From Alopecurus myosuroides (Eukaryota; Streptophyta; Magnoliopsida; Poales; Poaceae): a stretch of DNA of 64,000 nucleotides. Where the stretch lies: assembly GCA_028641055.1 (NCBI GenBank), contig CM054062.1, positions 274,965,349-275,029,348 on the forward strand. Reading direction: 5' to 3'. Numbering within the stretch: the stretch's first letter is position 1; each line of letters begins with the position of its first letter. Under the pieces are notes generated by a model. That model was not told where the DNA came from, did not search any database, and saw nothing but the letters and a program-made list of their open reading frames with translations. A program made the translations under genes and the position numbers. Below, piece after piece: positions 1-10,900 of this stretch.

Positions 1-1644
1 GTGGAGAAATTATGGAAGGAGAATACTATGCAGGGGGGGCTGGAAGGAGTTGTCAGAACCCTCCGTGACATTCAAGCGGGGCTGGACAACTGGGGAAGCA
101 AGATTTTCGGAAATTTCAAACATAAATTGACCAAGCTCAGGAAGCGTTTGGACCAGCAACGGCTGAGTTCCATGGGGAAGGGACCGTCCAGGGAGGAAGG
201 AAAATTAATGGCCGAAATAAATAAAGTTCTTTCGGAGGAAGAGATTTGGCTCAAGCAAAGATCTCGGGTACAATGGTTGAAATCGGGGGACAGGAATTCC
301 TCGTATTTTCACGCTCAAGCATCCAAGAGAAAAAGAATGAACAAAATTACTTCACTCAGAAGGGAGGATGGCTCTACATGTGAGGAAGAACAGGAGATAC
401 AAGACGAGGTGAGGGATTTTTATCAACATTTATATGCTTCCCAGGGTGAGCCAAACATGGCTGCACTTTTACACTATGTGCAGGAGCGTGTGTCTGCAAA
501 TATGAGAGTGGAGATGGATAAACCATTCACAGAAGAAGAAGTGCGAAATGCGTTGTTTCAGATGCATCCTTCTAAGGCACCGGGGGTTGACGGTTTCACA
601 GCGGGATTTTTTCAACGCCATTGGAATCTGGTCAGACCATTAGTAGTACCGGCAATATTGGGTTTTTTGAGCGGGGGAGACCTACCAGCAGGGGTGAATG
701 ACACCACGATCGTATTAATTCCGAAGGTGCGACACCCCCAGTCTATCAAGCAGTACCGACCGATCTCTTTATGCACGGTTTTGTACAAGATTTGTACAAA
801 AACAATAGCTTTGAGACTTCGCCCGATATTGGAAGAAATAATCAGCCAGGAGCAGAGTGCATTCGTTTCGGGGCGGTTGATCACGGATAATGTGCTTGTT
901 GCGTTTGAATGTGTACATACAATGAAAAGAAGGAAGAAAGCAAAGAAAGGAGTATGTGCGGTGAAACTCGACATGATGAAGGCGTACGATCGTGTAGAGT
1001 GGCCTTTCTTGGAGGCCATGATGCGAAAACTGGGGTTTTCAAACCAATTGATCTTGCTGTTGATGAAATGCGTCTCGTCGGTTAGGTTCTCGGTGAAAGT
1101 TAATGGAGTTTTATTACCTCAATTCATTCCTACCTGTGGCATCCGTCAGGGAGACCCTGTGTCCCCATACCTCTTTCTTATGTGTGCAGAGGGATTGACG
1201 GCACTACTTAACAATTATACAGGAGGGTTTGTGGATAGAGGCATACGAGTGTGCAACAGGGCACCATGGATCACGCATCTGCTATTCGCGGATGACAGTC
1301 TTATATTCATTGACGCCTCTGTCCGTAGTGCAGCCAGGCTGAATACAATTCTTCATATGTACAATGAGGCGTCGGGCCAGATGGTAAACAGAGAAAAGAG
1401 CTCTATATTTTTTAGTGCTGGGATCCAGGAGGATACAAGAGCATCGGTGAAGCAAGAGCTGGACATCTTAGTGGAGGCTTTTTCTGAAAAGTATCTGGGT
1501 CTACCGACTGCGGTGGGAAGACTCACTAGTGAAGATTTTGATTATATCACTGATCGTATAAGAAGCAAGATTACAGGATGGGACAAGCTGATGTCATATG
1601 CAGGGAAGGAAACAATGATCAAGGCGGTTCTTCAGACATACTGA
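1..1644 (+). pseudogene. LINE reverse transcriptase (partial)
   Basis: This is 547 codons of LINE ORF2, open from the window edge to a stop at 1642-1644. It holds the region leading into the RT (QEGD-like motif WLKSGDRNS, residues about 93-101), the KAPGVDGF motif near 193, the palm motif KLDMMKAYDRVEW near 325, GIRQGDPVSPYLF near 380 and the catalytic box FADD near 431. Homologues copy their own RNA at a nicked target. The frame ends early, and the zinc-finger part resumes in another frame at 1731, so the protein is broken. Confidence 0.9.
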
Positions 1645-1730
1645 CATATAGCATGAGTTGTTTCAAATTATCAAAAGGATCGTGCCAGAAGATTGTTTCC
1701 CTCATCGCGCGATTTTAGTGGAGTGGTTCG

Positions 1731-2627
1731 TTGGACAAGAAAGCCATGCATTGGTTATCGTGGGATAAAATTGCAAGGCCGAAAGCTTGGGGAGGCATGG
1801 GCTTCCGCGAGTTAGAACTATTCAATGTGGCGTTACTCGGGAAGCAAGGATGGCGGCTAATCACCAAACCGCAATCCCTGTGTGCTCAAGTTCTCCAGAG
1901 CAGATACTACCCCAATAGTGATTTTATGTCAGTTAACCCGCCCAAGACCGCATCAAAAACGTGGCGTGCTATTCTAGCTGGGAGACAAGCTTTAGAAACG
2001 GGTCTTATTAAAAGGGTGGGAGATGGTACATCAATTTCCATATGGGAAGATAGATGGATTCCAGGAGTCTGTGCATCGCGGCCTATGGGGCGACTGAACA
2101 ACACAGGAGTTATACAAGTTTCAGAACTCATTGATGATGGTCTCAACCAGTGGAGGTCACAGCTGATACGGGAGACTTTCCTCGCACCGGATGTGGAAAA
2201 AATCTTGCAGATTCCACTCAGAAGGAGTGCCGGAGAGGATTGGTTAGCGTGGCAGCATGAGAGGACGGGAGTTTACTCGGTCCGTTCAGCGTACAGATCA
2301 TTGTTAGAGATGAAGGAGAATCGGGAGGCTGCTGCTAGTAATGCAACCGGTCACTCAAATACAAGAGAGGATGAGAAGTGGAGGCATCTATGGAGATTGG
2401 ATGTGTTACCGCGGGTACGGGTATTTTGGTGGAGAGTACTCAAAGGCATCGTGCCTGATTACGCTACTCTCACCAGGAGGCATGTCAGAGTCGAAAGTAC
2501 CTGTCCGGTATGCAGATCAGCTTCGGAATCGTTATTTCATGCGATGGTGGAGTGTGGGCATGCGCAGCCTACACCTGAAGTTGCCGAGGTTACATCCAGC
2601 CACTTGGGCGATGGATATCCTTTGTGA
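1731..2627 (+). pseudogene. LINE C-terminal zf-RVT region
   Basis: This reading frame continues the LINE after the stop at 1644. It contains the typical WDKIARPKAWGGMGFR block, the VGDGTSISIWEDRW block and a zinc-finger reverse-transcriptase domain (PRVRVFWWRVLKG, then CPVC at about residue 260 and H at 270). It overlaps the RNase H frame at 2341-2627, showing a frameshift near 2550. The first in-frame codon here is not a credible start. This is a broken part of one ORF2. Confidence 0.85.
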
Positions 2628-3087
2628 ATCGTTCGTCAACAAGGAGGCCAGGGAGAGAATTATCTCGATCATGTCTGCAATCTGGGATTCTAGGAACAGA
2701 TGGGCGCATGATAGCCAGGGTTATGACCCCTCAAAGACCATGGAAGCAATAGCTGATACTGTTGGTTTCCTTGAAAACAAGAAGAACAAAAATCCTAAGT
2801 TGACTCGACCACCTTATACTTGGCATGGACCAGGTGAGGGGGTTGTAAAACTAAATTCGGATGGTGCTATCCGAGAGGAAAAGAGAATAGCAGGAGGAGG
2901 TGGTGTGGCGCGTGATACAGAGGGCTTCCGGAGTGCATGGTGTAGGATCTACCATGGCATCTCAGACCCACTGATTATAGAGACATTGGCATTCAGAGAT
3001 ATGGTCTTGGTTGCACTGGAACAAGGCTATAGAAGGATTCAATGTGAGACAGACTGTGAAGAATTGGTGCAACTATGGAATAATTGA
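2341..3087 (+). pseudogene. LINE RNase H-like C-terminal domain
   Basis: This frame takes over after the frameshift near 2550. It carries an RNase H-like fold typical of the ends of plant LINE ORF2: VVKLNSDGAI at about residues 173-182, a GGGGVARD strand, and IETLAF with a downstream CETDCE acidic residue. The end at 3087 is slightly short of the usual domain. The piece is inactive alone and belongs to the LINE ending at 3346. Confidence 0.85.
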
Positions 3088-3402
3088 GTATCCCAACGAT
3101 CGGTGATTGCTCCAATCCTGAACGAGGCGGAGGAGTAGTGTTCCTCTTTTGAGACTTTTGAGTTTAGTTTCACTAGGCGTTCTGCTAATAAAGTGGCTCA
3201 CGAGTGTGCGCGCTTTGCGTGTGACCATGAGATAAATTCAGTTTAGTTAGGTTCTTGTCCAGAGTTTCTGAGTCACAGCCTTCAGGCTAATTGTAAACCT
3301 GTTATATGGAATTAATAAAGCGTGAAGTTTCCCTCAAAAAAAAATATTCACTCATATTAGCATGTATCTAGACAACATGCGCAATAACTACAACATCTTA
3401 TA

Positions 3403-3512
3403 CTCCCTCCGTTCAACAATAGATGATTTCCATTTGTCTAGAAGTGTATGTATGTAGACACTTTCATCTAATCAATTGTTTATCGGAGGGAGTATTTACG
3501 AACGGAGGGAGT
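3403..3512. mobile_element. Stowaway-type MITE
   Basis: The terminal inverted repeat CTCCCTCCGTTC at 3403 is matched by its complement ending at 3512, and the element is flanked by TA (3401-3402 and 3513-3514). An internal second GGAGGGAGTA at 3484-3493 suggests a small duplication of the end. About 110 bp, with no coding capacity. TIR, TA target and size match the Tc1/mariner-related Stowaway family common in grasses. Confidence 0.85.
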
Positions 3513-3584
3513 AGTATACTACGAGTACTAGAATCGTCAAACAACTCGGTGCAAAGCATATGATTTTTATTATGAGATGGGCTT

Positions 3585-3890
3585 GGGAGCATTATGTTCC
3601 TTTTTCAAAGAGAAGAGCTTGTGCTCCATTATGTTATCACATCAACACGTAGCGATCAGCTAGATGCTGAAGCTCGCTGCGTGGAGTGGTTGCCTTGTAG
3701 TACTCCTACTTGGCTTAATACGCGCACCTACACTATTCTTTACGGAAAGCTAGTCAGGGAAACCGCGTCTTTGGCAATTCCGGCGAACGTGCGAGGCAAG
3801 CAGGCCGCGGGTTCGGCCGGCAGACCGCCTGATCGAGAGGCAGCCGTTGCGTGTCGCCATCGCGCGGGCATGCACTCCATCAACCGTTGC
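3585..3890. repeat. Diverged segmental duplicate, copy A
   Basis: The segment from AGCATTATGTTCC through the GC-rich stretch near 3880 aligns by eye with 6420-6750. Shared blocks include GAGCTTGTGCTCCAT, CGTGGAGTGGTTGCCTTGT, GGAAAGCTAGTCAGGG against the related string at 6637, and CGCCATCGCGCG. Copies differ by substitutions and indels. No coding function was recognised. Confidence 0.6.
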
Positions 3891-4200
3891 CGCGTTTGTT
3901 TTCTCCTTTTCCGCATGGACGCCGGTGCGCGTCGCCGAAAGTGAATTGGCTGTGTTGCTTCTTCAGGATTCCGGCAGGGGTCGGTTCGGGCAGGCAACTT
4001 CAGAGAGAAAGAGAAATATCCTGGGGGTTCTCCATCGCGCGCGCATGCACTCCTCTTCCGCATGGACGCCGGTGCGCGTCGCGGAAAGTGAATTGGCTCT
4101 GTTGCTTCTTCGGGATTCCGGCAGGGGTCGGTTCGGCCGGGCGGGCACGCGAACCCGGCGACACTTCAGAGAGAAAGAGAAATATCCCGGGGGTTATCGG
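3858..4200. repeat. Tandem duplication of a GC-rich segment (about 150-166 bp units)
   Basis: Two adjacent copies share CCGCATGGACGCCGGTGCGC (3911 and 4058, spacing 147) and CTTCAGAGAGAAAGAGAAAT (3998 and 4164, spacing 166). The second copy carries about 19 extra bases near 4138. Short ORFs cross both copies in several frames, none with a recognisable protein. It resembles duplicated promoter or leader DNA. Confidence 0.75.
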
Positions 4201-5685
4201 CGGAGGCCGGCAGCAAACTGGGCGAAGCGTGCGGCACTGAGTCGCGTGCTCGGGTTTCGCGTGGCAGGACCGCGGGAGCGGCAAATTGGCCGGAAACGCG
4301 TCACGTCACGCTCACTCTCGCCCAAATCGAGTAGGCTGGCGGGTTAGGCTTAGGCCGTCGTTCTCGGCTGCCCGCGGTTTAGGCGTCTCGGGTGAAACAG
4401 CGGGCATACGTGCCAACAGAAAATATCTATCGTATCATATCTGTCCTGGCTCGACATTCCTTTTGTTGGGGATTCAGGCTGCGCGCGGCGCACTAATTGA
4501 TCCGATCGTGGATTCACAAAGATCGCTCTGAACTGATCGATGGTATCTCTGCGATGCGATTTAGATTTTAGAACGAAAACTGAATGATAGCTTAGTGGTG
4601 TAGACTTCTAGCTTCTTCTACCCTGGGATCGCTGAAGGCTGATGCAGTTGATGAGCAGCAGGCGGAAACTTGCCGTATGCTGATCCTCAAGTTCTCTGGG
4701 GCCGCTTAGCTACTCCTGTTTCTGGTCATATAAGGAGATGATGTTAAGCTCGGGTACTCTGATCTGTGCAGCTCGGGTACTTGAAACATGTAAGACCTGT
4801 TTGGCCGGTGATTTCAGTGAATTCGGGGACGAGCCCCCTTTTCATTAAAAAAAGGATTAATTAGTGCTCTTTTTGGATTGTTCCAATCCTAGTCCTAGCT
4901 CCTAGTTAGAGAAAACAGGAAGGCATGTCCCTAATTAAACCATGCGAAATTAAGCACTACTTGTCCCTAATTAAAACCGCTCTCTATCCTCTTCCCCACG
5001 AGGGAATTACACACGCACGCGACGGAAATAGCATCTTCCTCCCCAGCTGTTCCCGCTAGGATGGATACCATCCATTCATCTATCCAGCTACTCCTAGCAA
5101 AACATAAGAACAGAAAAGAAAACACAGGATTTGCACATGTTTACCATTGTATATCAGATGATCGCAAAACTCAAAATAGTTGCAAGAGTCGTTGCTTGGA
5201 TGGAATACTGGAAAATACAAAAAAAAAAGTGTATCAACCCTACGCAACTCGGTCTTAAAAATGTTTTAGGTGGATGTTTTGGGACATATGCATTGAATCC
5301 ATTGGAATTTCGGTAGCACCATGCAAACTACATGAAAAATTCTAAGGACCGGAGGAATCCTATAAGATTGTATGAAATTCCTACAACAAAATAATTATAT
5401 TACATACTCTCAATTACTATTAGTAGTAGAGACGTTAGGCCTTTTCCAACATGTTGGCTCTTATCACGGCATACTAAGGTAGCGGTCTATTTTAAAGCTA
5501 GTACCCCGAAGGGAGCTCGAAACTACCTCAACCTGACGGGCACCTATGCAAGTCCCGTTTCTCGCTTTCTCGGCAGCAATAACTCAAAAGAAAACATGAT
5601 GCAACAAATAAGTGCAAGTCGTCGCATGCTCATAACATAATAATGTATCATTGTACCATCAACTTGGTGCGAAGCATATATTTAT
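4201..5685. other. Intergenic DNA, no gene recognised
   Basis: GC-rich to about 4530, then AT-rich. I found no ORF with known domains. The stretch 4990-5110 resembles the upstream region of JAZ copy 1 (about 18420-18545): both have a CGAGG-AATTACACA block, GCACGCGAC and CCATTCATC blocks in order. This could be an old promoter fragment or chance; the match is short. Confidence 0.4.
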
Positions 5686-5687
5686 TA

Positions 5688-5781
5688 CTCCCTCCGATCC
5701 ATAAAAAATGTCGGTCACTTCGTACAAAGTTTGTACTAACTTAGTACAAAATGAGCGACACTTTTTATGGATCGGAGGGAG
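5688..5781. mobile_element. Stowaway-type MITE
   Basis: CTCCCTCCGATCCATAAAAA at 5688 pairs with the inverted copy ending at 5781. TA flanks both sides (5686-5687 and 5782-5783). The 94-bp body is nearly a complete palindrome around a TTGTAC core. No coding capacity. Confidence 0.9.
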
Positions 5782-7220
5782 TACTAGTTTAAGGATCACG
5801 GCTTGCTACATGGTACCGTTACTAGTTTGGAGGAAAAAGGATTTATAAGAGAAAGGATATCACTCTCCAGATCCGCTCAGCAGCAGTGAGCAGCGACGAT
5901 AGTGCCTGGCGGTGCTCCTCCCGATCCGCTCTGCGGTGCTCACCAGCGAGCCGTGGCATGTTGGCGGCAGTGCTTGGCGGTGCTCGCTCGGCATGGTGTC
6001 GGCCCCTCTCGGCGTTGCTCGCCCACGAGCAGCGGCATGCCGACGATGCGGCGGCGCCTCACGGTGCGCGTGCGCAGGAGGTGGCGGTGAGAAGGGGAAG
6101 AGGATGTGGCATGTACCGTCATTTTGTCAGATTTTTTTTCTTGAAAAAAGAACAATTTCTTCTCTCATAATTTTTATATAGGATGACAAGTGGGGCTCAC
6201 TGTGACTTTCGATGTATATTCTTCCAGCCAGCCACGTCATCTAATTTATGGGACCCACTAGTCAGTTCAACGTCAATTCGCGATTAGCAACGGTAAAGTC
6301 TTTTGTACAAAATAAATTTTTAAACGTGGTAGATTTACGTATAATATCGAGAAAACGGTACCCAAAAAAAATTGAATTGCAAATTTTTCATCCCGGATGA
6401 GATCCGTTTTGGCAGCATTAGCATTATGTTTCTTTTCCACAAAGATGAGCTTGTGCTCCATCATGTGTTGAGACATGAACAAACATGCGCGCACATAGAG
6501 ATGAGTTAGATTAACCAGCAACAGCAAGCACACGTCTTGGCTCACGCTAAAGTTGAATTGGCGTGGAGTGGTTGCCTTGTCCTTAGCATAGTCTCCCGCG
6601 TGTCAATGGATCACCTGTTTCATATGTTCTTTACAGAAAGCTAACCAGGGGAAGCGCGTCTTGGTCATCCGGCGAAACGGGGTTCGGCGACCGGCAGAGA
6701 GAGAGAGGCCGGCGGCCGCTGCGCCTGCGTGTCACCATCGCGCGCGCGCCAACTTGTGTGATCGTTTATTTTCCTTGTCATCCGTGGCGTCGCCGAACGT
6801 ACGGGGATACGTTAGCGCGTGCTTTGCTTCTTTGGGCCATCCGGCGCCGGCGGGTCCTTCTTTTATCTTTTGGCGAATTCCGGCTCGTACGTAGCAGACA
6901 CGAAAGGGGAAATCGCCCGTGCCGGAAATGCCCGGAGTGCGGCCGTGCTCGTTCGGCTGCGATACAACGTATGGTGCCGATGTTTTGTTTGGTGGAAGAC
7001 AAATATCAAATCAGTCGTGCCTCGCCATTAAGTCTTTTTGTCTGGAATCCCTGGTGGGTTACCCGCTGGTTGACAAATATCTCTACTACCATTGTTTGTT
7101 AGCGACCGTATAAGCGATTTCTCAGAACATCCACGGGATCTCCTCGATCGTCCGTGACTCATAGCACGAATACAAACAGATTAATACTGCTATCATTAAT
7201 TAACCTTAACTTAATCCCTA
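5782..7220. other. Intergenic DNA with GC-rich island and duplicated segment
   Basis: A GC-rich patch at 5880-6110 is open in several frames but has no recognisable product. 6420-6750 is the second copy of the segment at 3585-3890. The stretch 6750-7130 is GC-rich without a known domain. I see no supported gene here. Confidence 0.4.
6420..6750. repeat. Diverged segmental duplicate, copy B
   Basis: Partner of 3585-3890. The same blocks occur in the same order: AGCATTATGTTTC, GAGCTTGTGCTCCAT, CGTGGAGTGGTTGCCTTGT, CTTTACAGAAAGCTAACC and CACCATCGCGCG. Distance between copies is about 2.84 kb, same orientation. Confidence 0.6.
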
Positions 7221-7525
7221 GATTTTTTTTAGACTTTAAATTAAAATAAAGCCACCACACGCAGGCGATAGATGAAAGAGTTCTCGGTCATTGCCCCTAC
7301 AAAGACAGGTGCTAGGCTAACAAGAGGCTAAAGCTAAGAATATAGGCAAGATAACTAGACATTTCTTGTGGTAGCCTGGAGAGCACGAACCCTGCCGTCT
7401 AGCCACTGGCCGCCACACATGCATATAGAAAAACCGACATTTTGTACAGAAGGTCAGCCGGGTGAGACGAAAACTTTCTCTCAATGGTAAATTTGTTCCT
7501 ATTAGTCTTGAGGGTCCAACAAAGG
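7221..7525 (-). mobile_element. LINE fragment, 3' part (right part at 17280-18270)
   Basis: Read on the minus strand this is the end of a LINE ORF2: a conserved TIESKFSSHPADLLYKM-type block just left of the gypsy insertion, then 3' UTR and an A-rich tail ending at about 7221 (T-run on the plus strand at 7222-7229). The upstream half of the same LINE lies across the 9.75-kb gypsy element and resumes at 17285. The frame is broken by stops. Confidence 0.7.
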
Positions 7526-7980
7526 TGATGGGGGGATAGTAACACGGTAGGCCCACTTCAAGATATAATCCGGCCCGAGGTGTGCTGAGCGATATCCGGC
7601 TAGGGGTAAAGAGATTATCGGAAGGCCCAAAGGCTTGTAAGATTCGTAACCCGGATTGTGGGCTGCGGTAAGGGAAGTTAGGGTTTGTATGTGGAGTTCG
7701 AGTATGACTCAAGATGTGCCTTAAAGGGCAAGTTAGGGGTGTACGGGTGCTTTATAAACCGGCCCCTAGGTTTAGTTTGCAAGAGATTCAAGTCATAGTT
7801 GTAACACCGGTTATCGAGTATCCAGCATAATTCATATTGAGATCCGGCGAGTTGTTTTCCGGTTCTTAGATTGCTTTCCGCCATGTCTTCCTTCGAGCTA
7901 AACCCTCTCCCGAATACCTGTGTCGACTTGCCCCAAGATCAGTTACCCCCGGTAACATCTGCCGTGATTATCCCACGACA
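7526..7980 (+). repeat. G1 5' LTR
   Basis: Starts TGATGG and ends ACGACA. It contains a TATA box TATAAA at 7753-7758 that would start the genomic RNA near 7785. It also contains an ATG at 7883 that opens the pol-containing reading frame. Identical to the 3' LTR except at 7544. Confidence 0.95.
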
Positions 7981-10900
7981 GTTGGCGCCCACCGTGGGGC
8001 CTGCGTCCAAAGGTGTTTACATCACGGGAGAAGCTCGGAAGAACATGAAGAACTTTGTCGTCGGCGAGATCTACTCCAATGACGAGGGAAAAAGGATAGT
8101 GGACAATTCCGGGTGGGAGTTGGAGCCGGATCGCCTCGAATCCGGATCCACGGTGTCGATTGGCCAAATCAATATCTTCATCGGTATGGTACGTACGCTC
8201 AATTTAAAAGGACAATATCATGTGCATGTTACAGGGACTTCCAACAGGGACAAAAAGGCGTTAAAACAGACAGTGAATTCAGTTTCCTCGGCCACTCCGG
8301 GATACTTGAGATGGGCAGAGCAAGAGGTAACGTGGAGCAGAAGGGATCATCCGGAAGGAATAGAGCGCCCCGGAACCCTGGCATTAGTAGTCTCGCCACA
8401 GGTCAATGGTTATGAATTGAGAAAGGTATTGATGGACGGAGGGAGCAGCATCAACATCCTATATTGGGAAACCTTCTTGCGCATGAACCTCAAAGAATCT
8501 CAGCTACAGAAAAGTTCGACGGTTTTTCATGGAATCGTACCGGGTCATTCGGCGCGCCCCGAAGGAAAAATTACATTGGAAGTAGCCTTCGGAGAGTCGG
8601 TAGATAACTATCGGGTGGAATGGCTCACGTTTGAGGTGGTCAGGTTGCACAGTCCTTACCACGCATTGTTCGGAAGGCCGGCTTACGCTAAGTTCATGGC
8701 TAGGCCGTGCTATGTATATTTGCAGTTAAAGATTCCAGGCCCCAAGCAGACCATCACTATCCATGGAAACCGGGATATAGCAGCAGAATGCGATGAGGGA
8801 GATTCGGTAATGGCTGAACAAGCCTGCAGAAAGGAAGAACTTAAATATTACCGGTCTCAGGTGGATCCGGATGATGGCACAGCACTGAGAAGACCAAACT
8901 CCGAGGACGAAAGGGTAAAATTTAAGGCGGCTCAAGACACCAAGAAAGTAGATTTTGTGGAAGGAGACCCCACCAAGCAGTTCACTATAGGATCCAATTT
9001 GGAAAGCGCGCAAGAAAAGGCTCTAGTGGAGTTCATACGCTCAAATGCGGATGTGTTTGCCTGGACACCCAGCGACATGCCGGGTATCCCCACCGAGTTG
9101 GCAGAGCACAGTTTGCATGTGGATCCCAAGGCCAGGCCTGTGAAGCAAGGTTTGAGAAAAATGAATGAGGAAAGGAGAAGAGCTGTAGGTGAGGAAATCG
9201 CGCGACTATTAACCGCAGGCTTTATCATGGAAGTATTTCACCCCGACTGGTTAGCAAATCCGGTTCTTGTGATGAAAAAGACGAATGAATGGAGGATGTG
9301 CATCGATTTCACGAGCCTCAACAAGCATTGTCCAAAGGATCCGTTCGCGCTGCCAAGGATAGACCAAATCATAGACGCGGTAGCCGGAAGCGACTTGCTA
9401 TGTTTCTTGGACGCATATTCGGGGTACCACCAGATTAAACTCAAGAGGGAGGATTGGGAAAAAACGTCATTCATAACCCCTTTTGGGGCCTTCTGCTACA
9501 AAACCATGACGTTTGGATTGAAAAACGCGGGCGCAACTTACCAGCGGTGTATTCAGAAGTGCTTCGAGGATCAAATTGGGCGCAACGTGCACGCGTATGT
9601 GGATGATGTGGTTATTAAAACCCGGAAGGCAGAGACATTTATTGATGATTTAAAGGAAACATTTAAAAACTTGAGAAGGTATCAGATGAAGCTTAACCCA
9701 ATGAAGTGCGTATTCGGAGTTCCGGCCGGGAAGTTACTAGGCTTTATAGTCTCCGAGAGAGGAATCGAGGCAAACCCGGATAAAATCAAGGCCATCCAGA
9801 GTTTGAAGAAACCGGAAAATTTGAAGCACGTTCAAAAGCTCACGGGCTGCGTAGCAGCCTTGAGCCGGTTCATATCCAGGCTTGGAGAAAAGGCAATACC
9901 CTTGTACCGGCTTTTGCGGAAATCAGATAAATTCGTATGGGACCAGGAGGCAGATGAGGCGTTTGAAGCACTAAAGAAGCAGTTATCTGAAGCGCCAGTA
10001 CTAGCCGCGCCGGGCCCTAAAGAGCCTATGTTATTATACGTGGCAGCCGGTCCCCGAGCCGTCAGCGCAGTAGTTGTCGTGGAACGCAAAGAGGATGGGA
10101 AAGGTTACCCGGTCCAGAGGCCGGTTTATTATGTCAGCGAGGTGTTATCGGAAGCGAAGCAGCGTTACCCACATTGGCAAAAATTGGTGTTTGGGGTCTT
10201 TATGGCCAGCCGGAAGTTGAAGCCATATTTCCAAGAACACCCCATAACAGTGGTTAGTTCAATACCAATGTCGGATATCATCAGAAACTCGGATGCAACG
10301 GGAAGGATAGCCAAATGGGCAATAGAGATGGGAGATTATCATATCAGCTACGAGCCCAGATCGGCAATCAAGTCTCAGGCCTTGGTTGATTTCGTCAACG
10401 ACTGGACGCACACTGGAATGGTTACCGCAGTTCCAAGTTCCGAGTCATGGACCATGCACTTCGATGGATCAAAGCAGTACGAAGGGTCAGGAGCTGGAGT
10501 GGTGCTGACATCACCAAAGGGGGATAAACTAAGTTACGTGCTGCAGATTCACTTCGATTGTTCAAACAACGTGGCCGAGTATGAGGCCCTGTTGCATGGC
10601 TTAAAGGTAGCCAAGGAGATGAACATTAAAAGGATACGATGCTTTGGAGATTCGGATCTCGTGGTGCAGCAGGTATCGGGAACCTGGGATAGAAAGGACG
10701 CCACTATGGCAGCGTACCGCAGGGAGGTTGATAGGGTTGCCGGGTGTTTTTCCGGGTATGAAGTGGAGCACATAGACAGAAGAAAAAACGAGGCAGCGGA
10801 CGCACTCGCCAGACTCGGCTCGCGCAGAGAGCCGGTTCCACCTAATGTTTTCCTGGATGAGCTATGGCGACCGTCAGTTAAATCCGAGTCTGAAGAAGAA

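Larger units (their letters stand above)
1..3346 (+). mobile_element. LINE (non-LTR retrotransposon), 5' end outside window
   Basis: A plant L1-type LINE is read on the plus strand from the window edge to an A-run at about 3337-3346. Reverse transcriptase, a zinc-finger reverse-transcriptase C-terminal region and an RNase H-like domain occur in order, in three reading frames broken by stops and frameshifts. The 3' untranslated part (3088-3336) has an AATAAA-like signal at about 3312 and ends in the A-run, as expected for target-primed integration. The 5' part with endonuclease lies outside the window. The copy is decayed and cannot be autonomous. Confidence 0.9.

Noticed and set aside
3847..4347. 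Long overlapping GC-rich frames on both strands (166, 129, 94 aa)
   Set aside because: They cross a tandem duplication, have no known domain and low complexity, and both strands are open, as expected from GC-rich DNA.
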